In this document: positions 8,425 through 16,501 of the stretch, piece after piece | Layout: each line of letters opens with the position of its first letter | Position numbering within the stretch: the stretch's first letter is position 1 | NCBI GenBank assembly: GCA_947647505.1 | Contig: CANSKO010000014.1 | Span: 1 to 64,000 of the forward strand | Direction: 5' to 3' | DNA: 64,000 nt | Source: an uncultured Roseburia sp. | GTDB lineage: Bacteria > Bacillota > Clostridia > Lachnospirales > Lachnospiraceae | Notes under the pieces: generated by a model | What the model saw: the letters and a program-made list of their open reading frames with translations, nothing else | Databases searched by the model: none | What the model was told of the DNA's origin: nothing | Position numbers and translations under genes: made by a program

Positions 8425-9268
8425 CTTCCTTCTCCTGTATCATTCGGATGGCATTCTCCGTAATTTCTATCTTTCGTAGTTTATACAAACGCCCGATCGC
8501 GCGCTTGAATGCATTTTTGCTCATTTTCACCTCTCGGAAAATCACTTCCGGCGAAGCTTTGTCATTAAACGGAAACATTCCGCCGCGTTCTTTTAACGCT
8601 TCCATCAGCTTTCCGGCGTCCACGTCCATCTGGACGGAAACTTTTTCCCGCAGCGTCAGATCCAGCTTCCCATCCGGCTTAACGCCGGATACCCGCGCTT
8701 TTGTCACGTCTCCGATCTGAAAGCGGCTGCAATCCTCAAAGAGCGGAATCATCGCCGAATACGTATCGTCCACGGCCGCAAACGTTCCAAAGTTTTCACT
8801 GAATTCATATATTCTTGCCGTTACCATATCTCCTTTTTTATAGGGAGAATCTTTGCGCAAAAGCTCATACAGGCCACGCATTGTGGCGCAGAGCCTTTCA
8901 CTTTTATCAATATACAGCGTAACCAGAATTTCATCTCCCGGCTTTATTTTGGCCGTCATTTCCTTATACGGGAGAAACAGGTCTTTTTCCAGCCCCCAGT
9001 CTAAAAAGGCTCCGATCGCTCCTACTTCAAGCGCTTTTAAGACGGCCGTCTCCCCGATCGTCAGAAGCGGCTCACGCGTCGTTGCAATCAGGCGATCCTC
9101 CGAATCCCTGTACAGAAACACTTCCAGCATATCTCCCGGCTGCGCATCCTGCGGCGCCTGTTTTGCCGGAAGCAGCACCCGCTTTTCATCCTCCGCACGC
9201 TCCGCCAGATAGATGCCAAAATCCACCTTTTTGACGACGGTAAGCTTTTGTTTTTCTCCTAATTTCAT
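8417..9268 (-). CDS. cvfB: S1-domain RNA-binding protein, CvfB family
   Basis: A 283-residue cytosolic protein of the CvfB/YitL family, linked in staphylococci to virulence gene control through RNA binding. Three S1-like beta-barrels are visible in tandem (about residues 5-65, 70-135 and 145-210; for example GAFLDWGLEKDLFLPY and GTFAAVDDTYSAMIP). A C-terminal winged-helix (about 215-280) ends in the KNAFKRAIGRLYK segment shared by the family. Its ATG overlaps the thioesterase stop as ATGA. The grouping with an acyl-ACP thioesterase has no obvious functional meaning. Confidence 0.85.
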   Translation of the reverse strand: MKLGEKQKLTVVKKVDFGIYLAERAEDEKRVLLPAKQAPQDAQPGDMLEVFLYRDSEDRLIATTREPLLTIGETAVLKALEVGAIGAFLDWGLEKDLFLPYKEMTAKIKPGDEILVTLYIDKSERLCATMRGLYELLRKDSPYKKGDMVTARIYEFSENFGTFAAVDDTYSAMIPLFEDCSRFQIGDVTKARVSGVKPDGKLDLTLREKVSVQMDVDAGKLMEALKERGGMFPFNDKASPEVIFREVKMSKNAFKRAIGRLYKLRKIEITENAIRMIQEKEDV

Positions 9269-9978
9269 TTCCCATCCTCCATAAATTCTACGATCGCATA
9301 AGGCTCTCCCGCTTCGTTTTCCAGAGAAACCGTTATTTTCCCTTCCTCTTCCGCGATTCCCGGAACGATTCGATCCGCCAGCACAGCCGACTTTTTATAT
9401 TCCGCCCGAAGGCTGCCTGCTTTGAAAGCTTCCGGCAGGTATTCCTGCGCAAGCAGGACATATTTGCCATTGTTGACATGCCGGTTCGTATCAATGCAAA
9501 ACCGCCCCGCGGTAATCGCCGGCGCAGTTTGCATATCCTTCGGCCGGCGCAGCCTGCGATCTGCAAATTCCGCCGGATATGGCGGTTCAAACGGATATTT
9601 TTCGCTCAGCTCTTTTGGAATTCTCGCGGGCCTGCCGCTTTTTGTATCCAGAAACGCCCAGATGGAATTTGCACAGGCAATCTCTTCGCCGCGCGCATCT
9701 TCTATTTTAAAATTACGATACCCCAAAAAGCTTTGAAACCGATACGGCCATGTATACGCTTTTAGCCGTTCCCCCATATTGGGATAACGCCGGATGATAA
9801 CCTGCCAGGAAGAAAGCGCCCACACTCTGTTGGCGCTGCGCAAAAAATCAAGGCCGATTCCAAGCTCTTCCGACTGAAAAATACAGCAATCCTGCATCAG
9901 ATCGAGTATGGAAGGCAGCTTCATAAATCCGTCAGCGTCCACTTCGCTGTATCTTACCACGCTTTCAAAACAAAACAT
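9265..9978 (-). CDS. acyl-ACP thioesterase (FatA/FatB-type)
   Basis: A 237-residue double hot-dog enzyme predicted to hydrolyse acyl-acyl carrier protein and release free fatty acids. The first hot-dog carries the typical opening YSEVDADGF and the substrate helix LDLMQDCCIFQSEELG, followed by WALSSWQV and IRRYP strands. The second hot-dog contains FCIDTNRHVNNGKY, where the Asn and His match the family's catalytic residues. It is the first gene of the operon with cvfB and trxB, and lies downstream of tRNA-Gln and its terminator. Confidence 0.88.
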   Translation of the reverse strand: MFCFESVVRYSEVDADGFMKLPSILDLMQDCCIFQSEELGIGLDFLRSANRVWALSSWQVIIRRYPNMGERLKAYTWPYRFQSFLGYRNFKIEDARGEEIACANSIWAFLDTKSGRPARIPKELSEKYPFEPPYPAEFADRRLRRPKDMQTAPAITAGRFCIDTNRHVNNGKYVLLAQEYLPEAFKAGSLRAEYKKSAVLADRIVPGIAEEEGKITVSLENEAGEPYAIVEFMEDGK

Positions 9979-10032
9979 TCTGTTTTTCTCCTTATACCCG
10001 CAAATGGCGGGCGTTTCTTTTATATGAGAAAA

Positions 10033-10057
10033 TAAGCATCACAAAACGTGATGCTTA
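10033..10057 (-). terminator. terminator after tRNA-Gln
   Basis: A perfect 10-bp hairpin (TAAGCATCAC with GTGATGCTTA, loop AAAAC on the plus strand) starts 8 bases after the tRNA 3' end, followed on the minus strand by a T-rich tract. Confidence 0.75.
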
Positions 10058-10064
10058 CTGCAAA

Positions 10065-10136
10065 CTGGCCCACAAGGATTCGAACCTTGAAATGACGGAG
10101 TCAGAGTCCGTTGCCTTACCATTTGGCGATGGGCCA
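10065..10136 (-). tRNA. tRNA-Gln (anticodon CTG)
   Basis: A 72-base tRNA on the minus strand. The acceptor stem TGGCCCA pairs with TGGGCCA and the discriminator is G. The anticodon stem ACGGA/TCCGT encloses CTCTGAC, giving anticodon CTG for CAG codons. The T arm GGTTCGAATCC is intact and CCA is not encoded. Confidence 0.93.
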
Positions 10137-10198
10137 TTAATTCTTTTGGATATTTCTGTAACCAACAATGGCTATTATACAGAGTGAAAAAAGAAATG

Positions 10199-10849
10199 TC
10201 AACACCCTTTTTCAAAAATTTTTATTTTTTTGTCGATCATCGCAAATTCCACGTCCCTTCCACGGATGAAGCGGGCGCTTCCTCCTGTGCCTTCCGTAAT
10301 CTTCTCCACGATTTCCGTTTCAGATTCTGGCGGCAGCGCAACACTGATTTCCACCGTCTGCGCATACACCGTATCGATTATGGCAATGTCATGCTGCGAA
10401 AGGATATACTGTATTTTTCCAAGCCCGTTGTAATCTGTCTGTATCCGATATTCCTTTGCCGGCTTTTTCTCGATAATCGTACAGCGCGCCAGCCCTTCTC
10501 TGACGGCCTTCTGATAGGCGCGCACCAATCCGCCCGTCCCAAGCAGCGTTCCTCCAAAATAACGCGTCACGACAACAGCCGCATTGACCAGCCCTTCCTT
10601 CAGCAGCACATCCAGCATCGGCCTGCCCGCCGTCTGCGCCGGTTCGCCATCGTCTGAGCACCGGGTAAGCGCCGGGCTGCTTCCAATCACGAACGCCGAA
10701 CAGTTATGCCGCGCGTCCCAGTATGTTTTTTTCATTTCCGCAATAAACGCCATCGCTTCTTCTTCAGACGTCACCGGCCGCACGGTCGCGATAAAGCGGG
10801 ATTTTTTCTCCGTAATTTCTCCCTGCCCGCCCTGATAGACTGCTTTCAT
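10199..10849 (-). CDS. yigZ: YigZ/IMPACT family protein
   Basis: A 216-residue member of the YigZ/IMPACT (UPF0029) family; bacterial members are of uncertain role, with suggested links to translation. The ATG at 10849 follows AAGGAG and the product then begins with the usual family start ending in EKKSRFIA. The DDGEPAQTAGRPMLDVL motif and the VVVTRYFGGTLLGTGGLVRAY motif, the two family hallmarks, are intact, followed by the C-terminal ferredoxin-like domain (DUF1949) containing the QYILSQHD-type segment. A longer frame to 10906 has no homology. Confidence 0.88.
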   Translation of the reverse strand: MKAVYQGGQGEITEKKSRFIATVRPVTSEEEAMAFIAEMKKTYWDARHNCSAFVIGSSPALTRCSDDGEPAQTAGRPMLDVLLKEGLVNAAVVVTRYFGGTLLGTGGLVRAYQKAVREGLARCTIIEKKPAKEYRIQTDYNGLGKIQYILSQHDIAIIDTVYAQTVEISVALPPESETEIVEKITEGTGGSARFIRGRDVEFAMIDKKIKIFEKGC

Positions 10850-10911
10850 TCCGCTCCTTCTCCTTTTGCATTCTGTCTTTCTGCGCTTCATTAGGTATAA
10901 ACTCATTGGGA

Positions 10912-10968
10912 TTATTGGGTCCTACTTGTTACCACCGCTGCCCTATTTATCCTATCTTGTAACGACAT
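10912..10968 (-). CDS. 18-codon coupled ORF, probable 5' stub of a truncated gene
   Basis: An ATG at 10968 shares its A with the stop of the upstream 169-residue gene (TAATG overlap) and uses AAAGGAGA inside that gene's end as ribosome site. It runs 18 codons (opening MSLQDRINRA, ending SRTQ) and stops at 10912, where the chromosome-like sequence before yigZ begins. The strong coupling and abrupt end suggest the beginning of a gene whose remainder was lost at the edge of the AT-rich island. It could also be a real micro-protein. Confidence 0.4.
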   Translation of the reverse strand: MSLQDRINRAAVVTSRTQ

Positions 10969-11477
10969 TATTTATCTCCTTTCTCATATAAGTGCCAGTC
11001 AAATACATGTTCTGGATCGTCAAGGTGTATACTCTTGTGATCCCACCCCTTGTTCCAAATTAATAATAAGTTGTCTCTGTTGTGAGATATAAATCTTAAA
11101 AATTTATTCAGTTGCTCTTTCGTAATCTCCCCCTTCTTTAATTTGTGACGTTGTAGTATCTTTGGTTTACGTGAAATTGTTACAGCGATGGTTCTATTAT
11201 AATCTGATTTATAATGGTTCCACTTGGCGTTATCGTACACGATACGAACAATCGGGGTTTTAATATATTTGGGCATAATGTCATCCCCAGTATATATTTC
11301 AATATGTCCGTTAACCCCTGTCTTACGTGGGTCACAGTCCCTCAATGAAAACATACCAAAACCCTCTTCTGTCGTGATATAATAGTGGTTAAAGAAATTA
11401 ATGATTGGGTCCATGATGTAGCAAACCCTATATACAACCTTTTTGAATCTTGAAAAATCAACGTCCGGGTGTCTCAT
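10968..11477 (-). CDS. unrecognised protein of the AT-rich island
   Basis: A 169-residue protein that I cannot assign. A strong AGGAGG lies 8 bases before the ATG at 11477. The product is soluble, basic and rich in aromatic and charged residues, with no signal peptide, membrane helix or enzyme motif I know; FFNHYYITTEEGFGMFSLRD and WNKGWDHKSIHLDDP are its most distinctive stretches. Codon use is clearly more AT-rich than in the surrounding genes, pointing to acquisition by transfer. It is followed by a coupled 18-codon stub and preceded by a decayed gene on the same strand, so it is probably a survivor of a larger mobile segment. Confidence 0.6.
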   Translation of the reverse strand: MRHPDVDFSRFKKVVYRVCYIMDPIINFFNHYYITTEEGFGMFSLRDCDPRKTGVNGHIEIYTGDDIMPKYIKTPIVRIVYDNAKWNHYKSDYNRTIAVTISRKPKILQRHKLKKGEITKEQLNKFLRFISHNRDNLLLIWNKGWDHKSIHLDDPEHVFDWHLYEKGDK

Positions 11478-11587
11478 CGTCTTTTTCCTCCTTTTTATAT
11501 TATCATAATCTAACTATATAATATATAATCAAACACACATCAATGGCCATTTGCGCATTTGGTTTCCCATATACTCGGTTGTTGTAT

Positions 11588-11879
11588 TTAATCGATTACC
11601 TGTTCTTTTTTCGTATTAATTGTCATAAGAGGAGCCGTTTTAAAATATTTTTCATTGATAATCTCTATCCCATTATCATCAAACTTATCCACGATCTGTG
11701 CCTCAACCTTTCGTATTTCCAATGGGGGGGCAATTCATCATACTGTCTTGGGATATCGGTACATAGATAATTTTTTACAAATTAATCTCTAAATTTTTCC
11801 GCTATTATTTTAGATAACACATCCACATCCTGCGTCTGTGTCGTAATAAGCGCTTTATCCAATGCCACATTTACCACCT
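11588..11879 (-). pseudogene. decayed gene with two frameshifts and a stop
   Basis: Three adjacent minus-strand reading segments look protein-like but are in different frames. The first, from about 11879, contains VALDKALITTQTQDVD and shifts at a GTGTGT run near 11815-11822. The second contains LSKIIAEKFRD, an in-frame TAA (11782-11784), then DIPRQYDELPP. The third, beyond a run of seven Cs on this strand (Gs at 11724-11730), contains LEIRKVEAQIVDKFDDNG and ends at the TAA at 11588. Restoring frames would give roughly a 95-residue protein; its family is not recognised. AT-rich like its downstream neighbour. Confidence 0.5.
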
Positions 11880-11983
11880 TTATAATAGTTCCTAATCCAA
11901 CCCCGGATAATTATGGTATGATTCTAACACGTTCCCCTGTCTGAATCAACGAAAAAAGGGTACTTTTATTATAAGAAAGTTTT

Positions 11984-11992
11984 TGCTATAAT
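11984..11992 (+). promoter_or_regulatory. extended -10 promoter of the PBP gene
   Basis: TTGC followed by perfect TATAAT (11987-11992), an extended -10; the -35 region is weak. The transcript leader of about 85 bases has two short hairpins (GCGCA/TGCGC near 11999 and CAGAC/GTCTG near 12051) before AAAGGAGG. Confidence 0.6.
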
Positions 11993-12084
11993 GGTCTTGC
12001 GCATCCTGCGCCGGTCCCTGCAAAAGCGTTCCGCCGGGATCGATTTTTCAGACGCGCTCTGTCTGATAGAAAAGGAGGCTTATT

Positions 12085-14685
12085 ATGAACTATGGAAAAA
12101 ATAGTACCCGCAAACGGGAAAAGGAGCTCACTTCCAAAGGTACTATGATTCGCAGAAAATTCAATATAATATTTTTAAAAACACTGCTCGCCTGTTTCTT
12201 TGCGATCGTCATTATCGGCGGCTGCGCCGGCATTGGCATTGCAAAAGGCGTCATCGACGCCGCCCCGGAAATCAATCTGGACGACGCGACCCCAACGGGC
12301 TTTCTCTCCACCGTGCTTGACACAGACGGCAATCAGACGGCCCGGCTGGTCGCTACCGGCTCGAACCGCGTCTACGTCACGATCGACGAGATCCCCAAAA
12401 ATCTACAGTACGCATTTGTCGCGATTGAAGACGAACGCTTCTACGAGCACAACGGCATCGATTTAAAAGGCATCGTCCGCGCCGGCATCAAGGGAATTAC
12501 AAGCGGCGGCCACTTTTCCGAAGGCGCAAGCACAATTACGCAGCAGCTTTTGAAAAACAACGTATTTACCAGCTGGACCAGCGAAACGTCTCTGGCCGAT
12601 AAATTCAAGCGTAAAATACAGGAACAGTACCTTGCCCTGCAGCTTGAAAAAAAAGTATCCAAAGACTGGATTCTGGAAAATTACTTAAACACCATCAACC
12701 TCGGACAAAATACGCTTGGCGTCCAGTCCGCATCCAAACGCTATTTCAACAAAAACGTATCGGAGCTTTCGCTCTCGGAATGCGCCGTGATCGCGGCCAT
12801 TACGCAAAACCCCTCCCGGCTGAATCCAATCAGCCATCCCGATGACAATCTGGAACGCCGGGACAAGGTGCTTGGCAATATGCTCAAGCACGAATACATT
12901 TCGCAGGACGAATACAACGACGCCATTGCGGACAATGTCTATGACCGCATCCAGATTGTCAACACTGCCGTAGAGGAAGAGTCTGTTACGTCTTATTTTG
13001 TTGACGCGCTGACCGATCAGGTGATTCAGGATCTGATCGATCTGAAGGGCTATACGGAAACACAGGCGTATAAGGCGCTTTACAATGGCGGCCTTACGAT
13101 TTATTCCACGCAAAACTCATCCGTTCAGGCCATTTGCGACGAGGAAGTCAACAATCAGGAAAATTACCCGCTCGCGCCAAAATATTCCTTTTCTTACCGT
13201 CTGACAATCGAAAAAGCAAATGGCGACTATGAAAATTACAGCGAACAGACCATGCTCTCTTACTATCAGTCTGCAAACAGCAGCTACGACATCAATTTTG
13301 CTTCCAAAGAAGAGGCGCAGGCCGCGATCGATCAGTATAAGGCGGACATTATGCAGGAAGGCGACAAAATCGTAGAGGGCGGCGAAACGGTTACGTTTAC
13401 GCTTCAGCCGGAGGCGGCGCTGACTGTCATCAATCAGGAAACGGGAGAAGTCGTCGCGCTTGTCGGCGGCAGAGGCGATAAAACGGCCAGCAAAACATTA
13501 AACCGCGCAACGAATACGGCAAGACAGCCCGGCTCCACCTTTAAGGTGCTTGCCGCCTATGCGCCGGCGCTGGACAGCGGCGGACTGACGCTTGCTTCCG
13601 TACAGGACGACGCTCCGTATTCCTACGAAAACGGAACGTCCCTGCGCAATTATGACAACTCGTTCCGCGGCTTTACCACGCTGCGGGAAGCCATTACGCG
13701 CTCTGTCAATATCGTTACCGTAAAAACCCTGACGGAAATCGGAACCGACCTGGGCTACAGCTATTTACAGGATTTTGGCTTTTCCACTCTGGTGAACGAC
13801 GACAACAATCAGGCGCTTGCGCTCGGCGGCATTACAAAAGGCGTCACCAATCTGGAACTGACGGCGGCGTACGCGACGATCGCCAATAAGGGATCCTATA
13901 TTAAGCCACGGTTTTACACAAAAATCCTGGACCATGACGGCAATATTTTAATCGACAATACGCCGCAGACGCACGGCGTACTGAAATCCTCCACTGCATG
14001 GCTTTTAACCAACGCCATGGAAGACGTCGTTACAAAGGGAACGGGAACGTCCGTCAATTTTGGAAATATGGCGATTGCCGGAAAGACGGGAACAACGACA
14101 AAGAACAGAGACGCTTTATTCGCAGGATTTACGCCCTACTATACCTGCGTTGTCTGGGGCGGATACGACGACAACACGCCGCAGGACGGCGGTACGACCT
14201 CCTATCCGAAAGCAATCTGGCGGGCCGTCATGCAGCGTCTGCATGAAAATCTGGAATATAAGGATTTTATCATGCCGAATGACATTACAACAGCCACCGT
14301 ATGCAAAAAATCAGGTAAGCTTTCTGTAGCCGGCCTTTGCGACGCCGATCCGCGCGGCAGCATGGCATCGACGGAATATTTTGCAGAAGGCAGCGTGCCA
14401 ACCGGCTACTGCGACCATCACGTCAATGTAACCATTTGCGCGGAATCACGCATGCTGGCCAGTGAATTTTGTCCGGAGCGCATCGGCGGCGTATATATTA
14501 CCGGCGGCTCTTCCGGTTCCGCAGACGGTCCCTATCTGCTGTCCGAAGGCTCTTCCACAAACACCTGTCCGCTGCACACAAACCCCGGCCCCTCTGTTGA
14601 GGCCCCGCCTGCTGATGAGTTTGTCAATGAATCCAACAAGAAAAAAGAGGATGAAAAACAAGATAAAAAACGGGATGACGACTAA
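12085..14685 (+). CDS. class A penicillin-binding protein (PBP1a type)
   Basis: An 866-residue bifunctional peptidoglycan synthase that polymerises lipid II glycan strands and cross-links stem peptides at the outer membrane face. After a short basic tail, one membrane anchor covers about residues 30-53. The glycosyltransferase 51 domain has the catalytic glutamate in EDERFYEH (E115) and the GASTITQQLLKN motif. The transpeptidase domain has S484 in GSTFK, the SVN motif, and KTGT with K667. A cysteine-containing tail with repeated short motifs and a Lys/Asp-rich end follows. AAAGGAGG precedes the ATG. Its stop overlaps the stop of the convergent kinase-like gene by 4 bases. Confidence 0.93.
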   Translation: MNYGKNSTRKREKELTSKGTMIRRKFNIIFLKTLLACFFAIVIIGGCAGIGIAKGVIDAAPEINLDDATPTGFLSTVLDTDGNQTARLVATGSNRVYVTIDEIPKNLQYAFVAIEDERFYEHNGIDLKGIVRAGIKGITSGGHFSEGASTITQQLLKNNVFTSWTSETSLADKFKRKIQEQYLALQLEKKVSKDWILENYLNTINLGQNTLGVQSASKRYFNKNVSELSLSECAVIAAITQNPSRLNPISHPDDNLERRDKVLGNMLKHEYISQDEYNDAIADNVYDRIQIVNTAVEEESVTSYFVDALTDQVIQDLIDLKGYTETQAYKALYNGGLTIYSTQNSSVQAICDEEVNNQENYPLAPKYSFSYRLTIEKANGDYENYSEQTMLSYYQSANSSYDINFASKEEAQAAIDQYKADIMQEGDKIVEGGETVTFTLQPEAALTVINQETGEVVALVGGRGDKTASKTLNRATNTARQPGSTFKVLAAYAPALDSGGLTLASVQDDAPYSYENGTSLRNYDNSFRGFTTLREAITRSVNIVTVKTLTEIGTDLGYSYLQDFGFSTLVNDDNNQALALGGITKGVTNLELTAAYATIANKGSYIKPRFYTKILDHDGNILIDNTPQTHGVLKSSTAWLLTNAMEDVVTKGTGTSVNFGNMAIAGKTGTTTKNRDALFAGFTPYYTCVVWGGYDDNTPQDGGTTSYPKAIWRAVMQRLHENLEYKDFIMPNDITTATVCKKSGKLSVAGLCDADPRGSMASTEYFAEGSVPTGYCDHHVNVTICAESRMLASEFCPERIGGVYITGGSSGSADGPYLLSEGSSTNTCPLHTNPGPSVEAPPADEFVNESNKKKEDEKQDKKRDDD

Positions 14686-15728
14686 AAGAACGCGCTCGTA
14701 TCTATGCAAAGCGCACTGTCCGCCGCAATGGAATAACGCGCCAGATAGCATTCTTCCAGCGGCATCCACTGATTTTCAAATACCGTAAAATAACTGCCCT
14801 CGCGTTTTTTGATGCGGGCTGTCTGTTCCTCTTTCGAGCAGGTCAGAAAAATTTTCAGATCATACTGCGCATGCAAAAGCGGATGATGGGAATAACTGCC
14901 CTCCACCACGGTCAGCAGACGAAACGGCATGGCATACGCTTCTGCCATTTCGCCTGTCTGACAGCTGTAGGGGCGGTACCGCATCGCCTCCCCTTTGTCT
15001 GCCGGTTCCAGAATTTCTGTTTTCAAACGGGCAAAGTCCATATTCCCGCCCGGCTGTTCCATCCACCCTTCCTTTCGCAGAGACAGCGGAAGATAAAAAT
15101 CGTCCATATGTATGACATTGCAGGGAAACAGCGTGGCGATCAATTGCGCAAAATGCGTCTTTCCACTGCCGCATCGCCCGTCGATGCCGACCCGAACGGG
15201 CTTTTTGCGTTCCAGCAGGGCGGAAATTGCAGCAAGCGCAGGAAACGCGCCCGCATACGCCCACTGCAGCAGACGATAATGCGGCTGATACGCATTCCGG
15301 TAGACGTCGCTGTGATGCACCGGCGGATATCCCCGCGCCTTCCAGTCCAGCATCCACGCATGCATGCCATGTACCTCCTGTTTCATCACACATTCCACCT
15401 TGCCGGGGATTGCACGCAAAGATCCGCGCCGTTTTTTTGCCGTCAGCGCAAACAGCTCCGCCAGAACATTGACTTCGGATTCGTTTTTGCATGCAGAGAT
15501 TGGAAAACGGCACATTCCGCCTCCTATAGCCTCCGCCTGAGCCGGAGCGCTTTCATCCGGCAGCCGCCTCCACTCCTCCCGCAGCCAGCCGCCAGCCGCC
15601 TTTTGATCGGTCAGCATATGCTCCGCCCCAAACTCGCTCTGAAAAATAAGCTTTCCAAAATCCTGCGGCTGCATGGCAGGATAACGCCCAAAATGCGCCT
15701 CTATGATCTGAGAAAAATCTTCTTTCAA
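14682..15728 (-). CDS. P-loop uridine kinase-like protein with extra N-terminal domain
   Basis: A 348-residue protein. The C-terminal half (from about residue 165) is a nucleoside/phosphoribulokinase-type P-loop domain: VGIDGRCGSGKT (Walker A), then VIHMDDFYLP, where the Asp pair is typical of uridine kinases, and the lid arginines in RIKKREG. The first 160 residues contain HFGRYPAMQPQDFGKLIFQ and FPISACKNESEVN, which I cannot assign. The TTG at 15728 is preferred because AAGGGGG lies 6 bases upstream; no ATG is well placed. The substrate is not evident. It is convergent with the PBP gene and divergent from the ferritin-like gene. Confidence 0.7.
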   Translation of the reverse strand: MKEDFSQIIEAHFGRYPAMQPQDFGKLIFQSEFGAEHMLTDQKAAGGWLREEWRRLPDESAPAQAEAIGGGMCRFPISACKNESEVNVLAELFALTAKKRRGSLRAIPGKVECVMKQEVHGMHAWMLDWKARGYPPVHHSDVYRNAYQPHYRLLQWAYAGAFPALAAISALLERKKPVRVGIDGRCGSGKTHFAQLIATLFPCNVIHMDDFYLPLSLRKEGWMEQPGGNMDFARLKTEILEPADKGEAMRYRPYSCQTGEMAEAYAMPFRLLTVVEGSYSHHPLLHAQYDLKIFLTCSKEEQTARIKKREGSYFTVFENQWMPLEECYLARYSIAADSALCIDTSAFF

Positions 15729-15824
15729 TTCTACCCCCTTCTTTCTGCGGATTTTAAAATGCGCCGGCGCATCCGCAAACGCGAAATGGCGCGTTCTCCT
15801 GTCTGACAAACGATACGGCTCTCT

Positions 15825-15853
15825 TTGTCACGAATAAAAAAACGGCATATTAT
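15825..15853 (+). promoter_or_regulatory. promoter of the ferritin-like gene
   Basis: TTGTCA (15825-15830) and TATTAT (15848-15853), 17 bases apart; a TATAAT at 15851-15856 overlaps. It is about 25 bases upstream of the start codon region. Confidence 0.65.
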
Positions 15854-15885
15854 AATAGAAAATCATGATTCAGGAGCATATTTTT

Positions 15886-16434
15886 ATGGAACAACCATCT
15901 TCTCCAATTCAAAACAATTGCAGCTTTTCCGGCATCCGTCCCATTATGATGGACTTACCCTATCCGGATATCCAGGTACGGGCCAAAAACCCCTCCTACG
16001 CCGCTTTATTAAGCGCAGACTATTGCGGTAGCGTATCCGAGCTTTCGGCGATTACGCAGTACATCAACAATGAAAACCGACTGTCCTGCGTAAAATGCCC
16101 GCTGGCAAAAACGCTGCTGGGCATTGCAATGGCAGAGATGATGCATCTGCAAAAGCTCGGAGAGCTGATCGTCCTGCTTGGCGGCACGATCAGCTTTGTC
16201 GCATCCCTGCCCAACGGAAAGCGCCAGATGTGGACGCCGGAATTCCTCTCCATTCCAGAACAGACGAACCGCATGCTGCGAGCGGATATCGAAGCGGAAC
16301 AGGCGGCAATCAAACAGTACCACATGCACATAAACATGATAAAAGACGACTGCGTAAATGCCGTTCTTGCAAGAATCATTCAGGATGAAGAATATCATAT
16401 TCTGATTCTGAAGCATCTGCTCCAGGAGCTGTAG
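15886..16434 (+). CDS. ferritin-like diiron-type protein
   Basis: A 182-residue protein predicted to form a ferritin-like four-helix bundle. Helix residues resembling diiron ligands are visible: SELSAITQYINNE, then MAEMMHLQKLGELIV (E-x-x-H), AEQAAIKQYHMHI, and QDEEYHILILKHLL (E-x-x-H) at the C-terminus. This spacing fits rubrerythrin or Mn-catalase-like proteins of anaerobes, often tied to peroxide defence or spore coats. The N-terminal 40 residues are proline-rich and lack homology. CAGGAG lies 9 bases before the ATG at 15886, so I prefer it to the ATG at 15865. A terminator follows. Confidence 0.75.
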   Translation: MEQPSSPIQNNCSFSGIRPIMMDLPYPDIQVRAKNPSYAALLSADYCGSVSELSAITQYINNENRLSCVKCPLAKTLLGIAMAEMMHLQKLGELIVLLGGTISFVASLPNGKRQMWTPEFLSIPEQTNRMLRADIEAEQAAIKQYHMHINMIKDDCVNAVLARIIQDEEYHILILKHLLQEL

Positions 16435-16445
16435 CGGCAGAAAAA

Positions 16446-16483
16446 CCGTCGTCCTGTTTCAAAGCGGAACAGGACGGCTTTTT
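16446..16483 (+). terminator. terminator after the ferritin-like gene
   Basis: GTCCTGTTTC (16451-16460) pairs with GGAACAGGAC (16466-16475) and is followed by GGCTTTTT. Confidence 0.85.
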
Positions 16484-16501
16484 CATGCAGACGCAGTCTC
16501 A

